Assembly (NCBI GenBank): GCA_048213135.1
Contig: PS015009.1
Location: 1-64,000, forward strand
DNA: 64,000 nt
Direction: 5' to 3'
Source of the DNA: Reclinomonas americana ATCC 50394
Taxonomy: Eukaryota; Jakobida; Jakobea; Jakobida
In this document: in pieces, positions 52,601 to 59,748 of the stretch
How the letters are laid out: the number at the start of each line of letters is the position of its first letter
Position numbering within the stretch: the first letter of the stretch is position 1
Translations under genes and position numbers: made by a program
The notes under the pieces: model-generated
The model's database searches: none
Told to the model about the DNA's origin: nothing
What the model saw: only the letters and a program-made list of their open reading frames with translations

Positions 52601-54379
52601 TCAGTTAAAACGTTTTATCCTGAAATTGTAATTCACATTATAGATGGCATTGCTCACAAAATCGAGTGTCAATCCGCTGAAGCTGCCACTGATGAACCCG
52701 CCGATGTCACCATACTCCGTAATGGTAACGGTAAGGGGTACGGGCGCATAGCCCCTGCCACTTGGAAAACCCGGCGACCAGATGTCGGTTACTTTATGCC
52801 CGCTGCCCAGCGCAGTACCACCATCAAACTGGAAGTTCATATCCGGGCTCGGACTTGAATTCAGGTGTATAATAGCCGTCCATGGGTTGGGCGACAGGTT
52901 ATAGCCGGCAAGTGTAGCCGCAGGTTCGGTAATGGAATAAGGTGTACCGTTGAGCGTGTAATTGATGAACCCGAGTGAGCTGGTACCGCAGGCTGATAAG
53001 GCGCCCAGGTTATTCACGCCAGGTACTAAGGTTACTGATTGCGGGCTGCTTTGCTGGTGCGTGGTATTATCTACTACAACATAATTCACTGTGGTATTAG
53101 CGCAAACAAGGCCGGTAAAGCTGAAACTGCCGTTGGTAATGGCGATGCGGTTATAAAAACCATGATCATAGGTTTGCACATAACCATCGGTTACAGGCTG
53201 CCCGCTGCAATTGGTGGCTGTGCCGGTAATCGTTACCATGGCTTGTCCCAGGTTGCCGGTCAGTACACCCAGGTCAACATTACTGCTGCCTGTTGTGAAA
53301 GCGTGTGAGTAAGCGGAGTTGGCACAGGTGGTCATCACATCCAGTATGAGATTACTGTTGGCAGGAATGGCGCCGGTTACATCACCGTTCGCGTCGGTAT
53401 AACCAAATTTACCGTAGCCAGCATTGGTGGGCATACCGGCTATATTGATTACTACCGGTACATTGGCCAGTGGCTGCAACGAAGCGTTAAGCACACGTGC
53501 CGTAAAGTTCACCAGCGGTATGCCGGTTGCACCATCCCAGAAAGAGAAATGGCTGACCGTACCCACATAAGCGTTGCCGCTTTTTTGTGCGCTGCCCTCC
53601 TGTTTCCATAAACCATTGGTTTCATCGAAATACCAGAGCGCTATACTTTGGGGTGCGGAGGCCTGCAATGCGGAAGGGATGGGCAGGGTAAGCGTTGCTT
53701 TACTCCTTGCCGCTACCTGCAGTTTCTCTCCGCCGCTGCCGGTGAGTTCCACGGCAATGGCGGTAACAGATTGTAATAAGGTAAGGTATCCGTCGGCATC
53801 AATGGCACGGCCGTCACCGGGTGCAGACAGCTGGAAATCACTGGCGGAAGTCATATCAACGGGACGGGCATTCACCCGCACCTGTCCCGTATAGGCGGAA
53901 CCGTTAGCAGCTACGACTACTCCATTGGGTGGTAGCTGCACCGTTGCGCCGGAAACGGTTACCGATCCGCCTGAAGTGGCATTCACCGTTCCCGCGGATA
54001 CTTTAGCGAGCATTTTCAGGCGTACAAAATTTTCTTTACCTGTGGCAGCAGTGAACGTACGGAAAGCGTCGAAAAGTCCGTCTTTACTCACTTTTACGAA
54101 AGCCGCCAGTTTGGACAGCCGGGCGCCGGCTATTTTAAAATAACCATACTCATCCGTAGTAGTTTGTTTGTCGCCCGCTTTAACTACAGCGCCGGCAACG
54201 GGTTTGTTGTTTTCATCATTCACAAAGCCCGCTACAGAACCGGTGATCGTTACGGTCAAATCCGGCTTGATGGGATCGGTGGTGGGGATATACTGTTCTT
54301 CAGCATAATTTTTCCGGCAGGAAGACACCATCAGTGTGGTTGCCGCGATAAGGATAAGAGATAAGCGATATAAAGACAT
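52601..54379 (-). CDS. Large lipoprotein with carboxypeptidase-regulatory-like domain
   Basis: The protein has 592 residues from the ATG at 54379, which opens a lipoprotein signal (LILIAATTLMVSSC); the longer in-frame start adds a non-signal segment. Residues 45-125 are a CarboxypepD-regulatory-like Ig domain (VTITGSVAGFVNDENNKPVAGAVVKAGD starts it, with TTDEYGYFKI). A GAIN-like or ZU5-like beta region follows (PPNGVVVAANGSAYTGQVRVNARPVD), then several further beta domains. No catalytic residues are evident. It lies upstream of the ECF sigma gene on the same strand but is separated by a terminator. Probably an envelope structural or binding protein. Confidence 0.8.
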   Translation of the reverse strand: MSLYRLSLILIAATTLMVSSCRKNYAEEQYIPTTDPIKPDLTVTITGSVAGFVNDENNKPVAGAVVKAGDKQTTTDEYGYFKIAGARLSKLAAFVKVSKDGLFDAFRTFTAATGKENFVRLKMLAKVSAGTVNATSGGSVTVSGATVQLPPNGVVVAANGSAYTGQVRVNARPVDMTSASDFQLSAPGDGRAIDADGYLTLLQSVTAIAVELTGSGGEKLQVAARSKATLTLPIPSALQASAPQSIALWYFDETNGLWKQEGSAQKSGNAYVGTVSHFSFWDGATGIPLVNFTARVLNASLQPLANVPVVINIAGMPTNAGYGKFGYTDANGDVTGAIPANSNLILDVMTTCANSAYSHAFTTGSSNVDLGVLTGNLGQAMVTITGTATNCSGQPVTDGYVQTYDHGFYNRIAITNGSFSFTGLVCANTTVNYVVVDNTTHQQSSPQSVTLVPGVNNLGALSACGTSSLGFINYTLNGTPYSITEPAATLAGYNLSPNPWTAIIHLNSSPSPDMNFQFDGGTALGSGHKVTDIWSPGFPSGRGYAPVPLTVTITEYGDIGGFISGSFSGLTLDFVSNAIYNVNYNFRIKRFN

Positions 54380-54802
54380 AATCGGTTGGTTTATTAATAA
54401 GAGACAAAAGCGAAATGCAGTCGTTGCCCGGAACAAGTATTTTTTTATTTACTATGTTAAGGGATTGTTACGCAATCGTTACCGGGCGCAGGTTCCGGGG
54501 GAATAAAAAAAAATTTCAGTAGTGAAAAAAGAGTTGGGCATCCTATCCGCATTCGTCCCAAAGGCAATACAATCAACGGTTTCCTGTACAAAGACTTTGT
54601 TTTGACGGCAAATTTCACACATATATCTGGTTTGGATAACGCCTGCACGCTATTGTATCTTTACATCATCAATAACGATACATCATTTGTATCATTAACC
54701 CTGGAAGTCCTCTTCAGCATCCGTAACGATTCCTTCCATATGATATCTCTCGATTGTAAGCTGTGTGCAGAAACATTTTGTTAACCCATTAAATTCATTT
54801 TT
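54380..54802. other. Divergent intergenic region, 423 bp
   Basis: This spacer separates the large lipoprotein gene from the secreted protein gene at 54803. A possible promoter for the latter is TTTG at 54631-54634 with TATCTTTA at 54656-54663 (21-nt spacing, one mismatch in the -7 box), which would give a leader of about 130 nt. I see no gene in it. Confidence 0.45.
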
Positions 54803-55207
54803 ATGAAACATCTGAAAATCATCTCTGCCATTGCCCTGTTCACCGCCATTACATTATTTGCACCGGCTGTGAAAGCGACCAACGGCAGCAACGACACCAA
54901 CAACCTCCCCGTAGAACTCAAGTTCATCGGCAAAATAAAGAACCAACCGTTGTTCCAGCTCAACTTCCAGGGAACCGCCCAGGAAAATGAGTTCGACATC
55001 AACATCACTGATCAGAACGGCGTTCTGCTCTACAGTAGTCTTGAAAAAGGAGAAAAATTCAGCAAACAATTTCTGCTGGATACAGATGACCTGGGTGATG
55101 CCATCCTGAAATTCGAGATCACCGGCCGCAAATCAGGTAACACCGTAAGCTACCGTGTTGCACGCAAAGCTGTAGTGCAGGAGAATATGGATGTGGTAAA
55201 ACTCTGA
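54803..55207 (+). CDS. Small secreted protein of unknown function
   Basis: The 134-residue protein has a signal peptide (MKHLKIISAIALFTAITLFAPAVKA) and one small beta-rich domain (PVELKFIGKIKNQPLFQLNF; NEFDINITDQNGVLLYSSLEKGEKFSKQF; AILKFEITGRKSGNTVSYRV). The pattern resembles an Ig-like sandwich found in many small exported proteins of Chitinophagaceae. It is periplasmic or secreted and lacks a T9SS tail. A gene for a small HEAGH protein follows after 36 bp. Confidence 0.8.
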   Translation: MKHLKIISAIALFTAITLFAPAVKATNGSNDTNNLPVELKFIGKIKNQPLFQLNFQGTAQENEFDINITDQNGVLLYSSLEKGEKFSKQFLLDTDDLGDAILKFEITGRKSGNTVSYRVARKAVVQENMDVVKL

Positions 55208-55243
55208 TGTACTTTTCAACGGGTTTATGTATCTTGTAACCCC

Positions 55244-55753
55244 ATGTATGTAAACCCAACCAGCGATCCGCTTACGGATAAGCTGATTGTCTTTGTTCAA
55301 TCGATCGGCTTATCCGTACGCCTGGACGAAATCAAAGAACCTACCTTTCTGCCCGGTATCTGTATCGAGAACGGGGGACTGGTTATAGACCCGGCTAAAC
55401 TCGAACACCCGGGAGACATTCTTCACGAAGCCGGTCACCTGGCTGTGATGCCGCCTGATGTGCGGCAGACCATGAATGGTGATGTAGGCGGTGGTACCAA
55501 CGAGGACCTTGGTTTTGAAATGATGGCCATGGCCTGGAGTTATGCTGCCTGTATGCACACCGGTACCAGCCCGCTTGAGGTCTTTCACCCGTATGGTTAT
55601 GATGGCGGTGGTGCGGCCATCGCGGACAACTTCAATAAAGGAAGATATTTCGCGGTATGTACCCTGCAATGGATCGGGCTTTGTACCGAACCCAAAGACG
55701 GGCAGGACAACAGTAACGCCTACCCGAAGATGATCAAATGGCTGAGAGAGTGA
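55244..55753 (+). CDS. Small putative zinc-binding protein with HEAGH motif
   Basis: The 169-residue protein has no signal peptide or membrane helix. HEAGH at residues 61-65 fits the HExxH zinc-protease motif, and an acidic segment about 30 residues later (GGTNEDLGFEMMAMAWSYAA) could give the third ligand in a gluzincin-like arrangement. The rest (FHPYGYDGGGAAIADNF; GRYFAVCTLQWIGLCTEP) is unfamiliar. I do not recognise a named family. It may be a very small metallopeptidase or a metal-binding protein that has lost activity. It could be co-transcribed with the upstream secreted protein gene. Confidence 0.78.
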   Translation: MYVNPTSDPLTDKLIVFVQSIGLSVRLDEIKEPTFLPGICIENGGLVIDPAKLEHPGDILHEAGHLAVMPPDVRQTMNGDVGGGTNEDLGFEMMAMAWSYAACMHTGTSPLEVFHPYGYDGGGAAIADNFNKGRYFAVCTLQWIGLCTEPKDGQDNSNAYPKMIKWLRE

Positions 55754-55768
55754 TCAATTCCTGATCTG

Positions 55769-55973
55769 GAATTATGAATGATGAGTTATGAATCCTGAAT
55801 TCAGTATAGTTCATCCCCTCTATCCAGCATCCTGTATTTTGTATCCCGTACTTTAACAACCATTGCCGATCACCGGGGTCTCGTTGCACGAAGACCCCAT
55901 CGGAACGTCGGCATCCTGTATCCCGCATCTCGTATTTTATATCCTGCATCCTGTATCTGGCATCCGGCATCTC
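55769..55973. repeat. Three heptanucleotide arrays around a hairpin
   Basis: Seven units of GAATTAT/GAATGAT type at 55769-55817, four GTATCCC-type units at 55827-55854, and nine GYATCYY units at 55911-55973 all keep a 7-bp period. Between the last two sits a stem-loop with CCGAT/ATCGG outer and GGGGTCT/AGACCCC inner pairs (55866-55903). Confidence 0.75.
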
Positions 55974-55985
55974 TTTTCTCCAATA

Positions 55986-56016
55986 AAAAAATCCCACCCT
56001 TTTACCGGGCGGGATT
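55986..56016 (-). terminator. Terminator of glutamate dehydrogenase gene
   Basis: ATCCCACCC at 55991-55999 pairs with GGGCGGGAT at 56007-56015; on the minus strand the stem is followed by seven T. Confidence 0.88.
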
Positions 56017-56040
56017 CAATATCAGAAAATATCTCTTTCC

Positions 56041-57462
56041 TTATGGGAAAATACCCAGTTCAGCGTAGCTGTTGGCCACTTTGTTGATGGCATTCACATA
56101 AGCCGCGGTACGCATATCAGGAATAGAAGGATTGTTGTTCCAGATGTCCATGATCTCACGTGTAGCAGTGATCATGGTTTCTTCCAGTCCGCTGTGCACC
56201 AGGTCCACTTCTTCCGGTCCGTGCATGATGAAGGCTTTTTCCTTATCGTTCACTTTCTTACCGCTCAGTTCTTCGATCTGTCCCAGGATATGAGAGTTCA
56301 GGTTTTCAGTAAAACGTTTCTCCATACGTCCGTAACGAACGTGGCTCAGGTTTTTCAACCATTCGAAATAGCTAACGGTAACACCGCCGGCGTTCAGGTA
56401 CATATCTGGAACGCAGAGGATGCCTTTTTGTGCAAATACCTCGTCAGCTTCCGGTGTACATGGTCCGTTGGCCGCTTCGCCAATGATCTTCGCTTTTACA
56501 CGCGGAGCGTTCTCGCCGTTGATCACGTTCTCCAGCGCGGCGGGGATCAGGATATCACATTCCAGTTCCAGTGCGTCTGTATTTTTTACCAGGTTGGTTG
56601 CGCCGGGGAAGTTAAGAATGCTTCCCGTAGCTTTCCTGTGCTGGAATACTTCTTCTTCATTCAATCCGGCAGCGTTGTAGATAGCGCCTTCGTACTCGGC
56701 CAGCGCCACTACTTTGGCACCTGCCTCACGGAAGAATTTGGCGCTGTGGTAACCCACGTTACCTAGGCCCTGCACCACTACGGTTTTATTGCTGATGCCC
56801 ACTTCCATACCCAGTTTGCTCATAACGTCGGGCATGTTACACACTTCGCGGATGCCATAGAACACACCCAGGCCGGTAGCTTCTTTACGGCCACGAACAC
56901 CACCCTGTGTAACCGGTTTACCTGTTACGCAACCTGCCGCGTCAATTTCGCCGGGCTTCAGTGAAGCGTAGGTATCCACGATCCAGGCCATTTCCCTTTC
57001 GCCTGTTCCGTAATCGGGAGCAGGTACATCGGTACCCGGGCCAATGAAATTTTTACGCACCAGCTCGGCAGTATACCTGCGGGTGATCTTTTCCAGTTCA
57101 TATACGCTGTAATTACGCGGATTGATTTTGATGCCGCCTTTACCGCCGCCGAAAGGTACGTTCACAATGGCGCATTTATAGGTCATCAGGCTGGCCAGGG
57201 CCATTACCTCATCCTGGTTCACTTCATCGCTGAAGCGGATACCGCCCTTACATGGTGCTTTGTGGTGACTGTGTTGTACGCGGTAAGCCTCGATCACTTC
57301 AATGCTTCCATCGTCGCGTTTAACCGGGAAACGCATCTGGTAAACACTATTACAGGCTTTGATCTGTTCCAGGATACCCAGGTCCCAGTTGGTGAATTTA
57401 GCTGCTTTGTCAAAGCTTTTTTCCACGCTCTGGAAAAAGCTATACGGCTGATTTGAACTCAT
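56041..57462 (-). CDS. gdhA: Glutamate dehydrogenase (Glu/Leu/Phe/Val family)
   Basis: The protein has 473 residues. The catalytic domain holds HHKAPCKGGIRF and the GGGKGGI loop (VPFGGGKGGIKINPR), and the conserved Asp region GTDVPAPDYGT. The nucleotide-binding domain has VVVQGLGNVGYHSAKFF, a Rossmann GxGxxG motif. It interconverts glutamate with 2-oxoglutarate and ammonia in the cytoplasm. The sequence and length suit the hexameric group found across Bacteroidota; leucine dehydrogenase activity is a less likely alternative because that family is shorter. It is transcribed on its own and ends in a strong terminator. Confidence 0.92.
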   Translation of the reverse strand: MSSNQPYSFFQSVEKSFDKAAKFTNWDLGILEQIKACNSVYQMRFPVKRDDGSIEVIEAYRVQHSHHKAPCKGGIRFSDEVNQDEVMALASLMTYKCAIVNVPFGGGKGGIKINPRNYSVYELEKITRRYTAELVRKNFIGPGTDVPAPDYGTGEREMAWIVDTYASLKPGEIDAAGCVTGKPVTQGGVRGRKEATGLGVFYGIREVCNMPDVMSKLGMEVGISNKTVVVQGLGNVGYHSAKFFREAGAKVVALAEYEGAIYNAAGLNEEEVFQHRKATGSILNFPGATNLVKNTDALELECDILIPAALENVINGENAPRVKAKIIGEAANGPCTPEADEVFAQKGILCVPDMYLNAGGVTVSYFEWLKNLSHVRYGRMEKRFTENLNSHILGQIEELSGKKVNDKEKAFIMHGPEEVDLVHSGLEETMITATREIMDIWNNNPSIPDMRTAAYVNAINKVANSYAELGIFP

Positions 57463-57649
57463 AAAATGGTTTTAATTATGCAATCGTTATTGTCGGTTCC
57501 CGCTTTCCGGGGAAGTGAGGAGAACCCTGTTTTACTATTTTTCTGAACCCGGCTGCAGCAATCCTGCCAGGCAGCAGTGGCAGCTTGTCCCGCTTGGAGG
57601 CGGGATCGCATTCTTGTACGATATCGCCCTATGCGGCCGGTCGTTCTTA

Positions 57650-57883
57650 TTAAGACTTATTTTTTTCCAGTCTGCTCACTTTACGGTCTATCGAGAACAC
57701 GTAAATGAACAGCCCGATGAGGATAGTAAGGCATACCGCCACTACCACGTATATCTTTCCGTTGCTGCGCATGAGGTCGGCCATTTCCGGCTTATTCTCC
57801 TGTGCCATCAGTACCGGTCCGCACAGTACGGCCAGCAGCGCCAGGGAAATACGCAACGCAAGGTAACGCAAACGCTTATTCAT
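57650..57883 (-). CDS. ccmD: CcmD-like small membrane protein
   Basis: The 77-residue protein has an N-terminal hydrophobic segment, possibly a signal peptide (ISLALLAVLCGPVLMAQ), and one membrane helix (YVVVAVCLTILIGLFIYVFSI) followed by a basic tail (DRKVSRLEKNKS). This pattern and its position fit the CcmD family of Bacteroidota, which helps the CcmABC heme-export complex. It overlaps the end of the ccmC gene by 8 bp. Confidence 0.85.
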   Translation of the reverse strand: MNKRLRYLALRISLALLAVLCGPVLMAQENKPEMADLMRSNGKIYVVVAVCLTILIGLFIYVFSIDRKVSRLEKNKS

Positions 57884-58574
57884 TGATCAATGTTTTATCC
57901 TTTAATAATTGTACCCTTATCCGCAGCGTGGCGATCCAGGTAGCCAGCAGTGTCCATCCGATCACCGCCGGGTAAAATACCATACGCAGGCGACTGTCGA
58001 TGTCCTTGAAGTTAAGTGCCGGGTTACCGCTTTCGCTACCGGGTGCGCCCGGGTGCAGGCTGCCTACCAGTCGTGGAATGATCCAGATGCTGGGGAACAG
58101 CATGGCAAAAGCGAATATATTATATACAGCACTTACCCTTGCTCTTTTATCGATATCGGTGAAGGAGCCTCTCAGTACAAAGTAAGCGCCGTAAATGAGC
58201 AGGGCGATGGCCGCACCGATCAGTTTCGGTTCTTTAAGAATGCTGCCGAGGCTCTGGCTCTGGTCGGTTACCCAGGTGTAGTTGGCCCATATGGTTCCTG
58301 TGGCATAGCCCAGTATACCCATGAATGTGCCTACCGCCGCGAAATTGCTGGCAAAAATATCGCTGCGCAGTTGTGTATTTCGCAGGTATTTGATGCTGTA
58401 TACAAAACTTACCCCAAAAAGGATCATCATGGCAAACCACATACATACATGGAAGTAGAGGTTGCGTATGGATTCATTGAGAATAAAGAGACGGGGTACA
58501 TCCAGTAAGAGCCCTCCTACAATGGTGTAGATCAGCAATAAGAGGGACAATATTTTCCACCAGGTTTTCTTCAC
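57876..58574 (-). CDS. ccmC: CcmC/CcsA heme transporter
   Basis: The 232-residue protein has about six membrane helices and starts at a GTG (58574), directly followed by KKTWWKILSLLLLIYTIVGG. The region that normally carries the tryptophan-rich WWD heme motif reads IWANYTWVTDQSQS, so the motif is degenerate. Conserved His residues appear near the second helix (YFHVCMWFAMMILF) and in the later segment (LVGSLHPG). CcmC delivers heme to CcmE for cytochrome c maturation. It lies between ccmD (overlapping downstream) and ccmB (upstream, separated by a 294-bp repeat-filled spacer). Confidence 0.88.
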   Translation of the reverse strand: MKKTWWKILSLLLLIYTIVGGLLLDVPRLFILNESIRNLYFHVCMWFAMMILFGVSFVYSIKYLRNTQLRSDIFASNFAAVGTFMGILGYATGTIWANYTWVTDQSQSLGSILKEPKLIGAAIALLIYGAYFVLRGSFTDIDKRARVSAVYNIFAFAMLFPSIWIIPRLVGSLHPGAPGSESGNPALNFKDIDSRLRMVFYPAVIGWTLLATWIATLRIRVQLLKDKTLINE

Positions 58575-58647
58575 TTAGCAGTGGGATTTGTTGGGTGGCG
58601 CAAAGATAGGGCAGAGATTTGAGTTTTTTACTATTAAGATTCTTTTG

Positions 58648-58866
58648 AGGTTGACATCCCGAGTCTTTTCAGGTTGACATCTACGGTCGATGAGATGTCA
58701 ACCTCCCGATAAGGGATGTCAACCTCTTGTTAAAACACCAAAAATAATAGGGGAAACCCTCAGAATATGGCTGATTTTTCCTTTTTTGGTTGACATCTCC
58801 CGATGAACTGCCCCTGGTAGATGTCAACCTGCCGGCAACTACCAGATTGATAAAGGATGTCAACCT
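58648..58866. repeat. Array of seven AGGTTGACATC elements
   Basis: Copies on the plus strand lie at 58648-58658, 58671-58681 and 58787-58797 (first base T); minus-strand copies lie at 58694-58704, 58715-58725, 58820-58830 and 58856-58866. Most are flanked as GAGGTTGACATCY. The last copy ends 2 bp before the ccmB stop. Confidence 0.9.
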
Positions 58867-58868
58867 CA

Positions 58869-59525
58869 TCAATCCTTCCACAAAAAAGGAAAAAGGATCA
58901 CCGCCATTCCAATCACCAGCACATCCAGCCCGGCAATCAGTCCGGCCAGTTGCAATACCGCCCCGTCCCTGAATACCTCAGCAAAGGCCATCTTGCTCAG
59001 CCTCATCAGCAAAAGCAGTTGCGGTAATATAACGGGGAAGCCCAGGATGGCCATAAGTGCGGCGTTCTGCTGCGCCCGGGCGGCAATGGCGCTCATCAAT
59101 GTAAATACGAGACTGATACTCACCCCACCCAGTACCACAATACCTGTAAACTGTAACGCGTTGCTGAGCGGGTTGCCCAGGAATACGGTATACAGCAAAA
59201 GGCTCACGAGGCTCATCAGCATCATCAGCACCAGGTTATACCCCATCTTGGCGATAATAAACTCTACAGGCGAAACAATGGAATAGAAATACAGCATCCT
59301 GCCCCGGCTTTCCTGCAAAAAGCTTTTGGCCACGGCATTCACGCAAATGAACAGCTGGATCACCCAAAACAGTCCATTCCACACATCTGCTGCCAGGCTG
59401 TCGACTGACAGATATAAAACAAAGATTGTTGATGCTATATACAGCAGTATGCCATAAAAAGTATGCTGCTGGCGGGATTCCAGTAAAATATCCTTAGACA
59501 ATAAGGCAACAACACGGTTGAACAT
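58869..59525 (-). CDS. ccmB: Heme exporter CcmB
   Basis: The protein has 218 residues from the ATG at 59525; a longer frame to 59585 would add a polar, unlikely leader. It starts MFNRVVALLSKDILLESRQQ, the typical CcmB opening, and has about six membrane helices. CcmB is the membrane subunit of the heme-handling ABC transporter in cytochrome c maturation. A TATTTTG box (59531-59537) lies just five bases before the ATG, so the leader is very short or transcription begins elsewhere. The ATPase subunit gene ccmA is not in this window. Confidence 0.9.
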   Translation of the reverse strand: MFNRVVALLSKDILLESRQQHTFYGILLYIASTIFVLYLSVDSLAADVWNGLFWVIQLFICVNAVAKSFLQESRGRMLYFYSIVSPVEFIIAKMGYNLVLMMLMSLVSLLLYTVFLGNPLSNALQFTGIVVLGGVSISLVFTLMSAIAARAQQNAALMAILGFPVILPQLLLLMRLSKMAFAEVFRDGAVLQLAGLIAGLDVLVIGMAVILFPFLWKD

Positions 59526-59748
59526 GCCTGCAAAATAAACACAATTGATCCCGGGATTGTAAAATTTTAATGACATTCCCGCCAAAAGAGCAACAGCGCT
59601 GCATTTTTATCGCTCCAAAGCCAGGCCTGGCAACAACACCAGTTAATCCCCCGCTTCCACTACCGCTTTTTTCACAAGGGCTTTTACTATTGCTTTAACA
59701 AAACTTTAGCATTAAATTGAATTTTCTCTTTTTTACACCACCCAAAAA

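Noticed and set aside
58648-58866. CRISPR array
   Set aside because: Copies are 11 bp, occur in both orientations and are unevenly spaced; no cas genes nearby.
58681-58881. Open frame of 66 codons with repeated RLTS
   Set aside because: The repeats are just the AGGTTGACATC elements read in frame.
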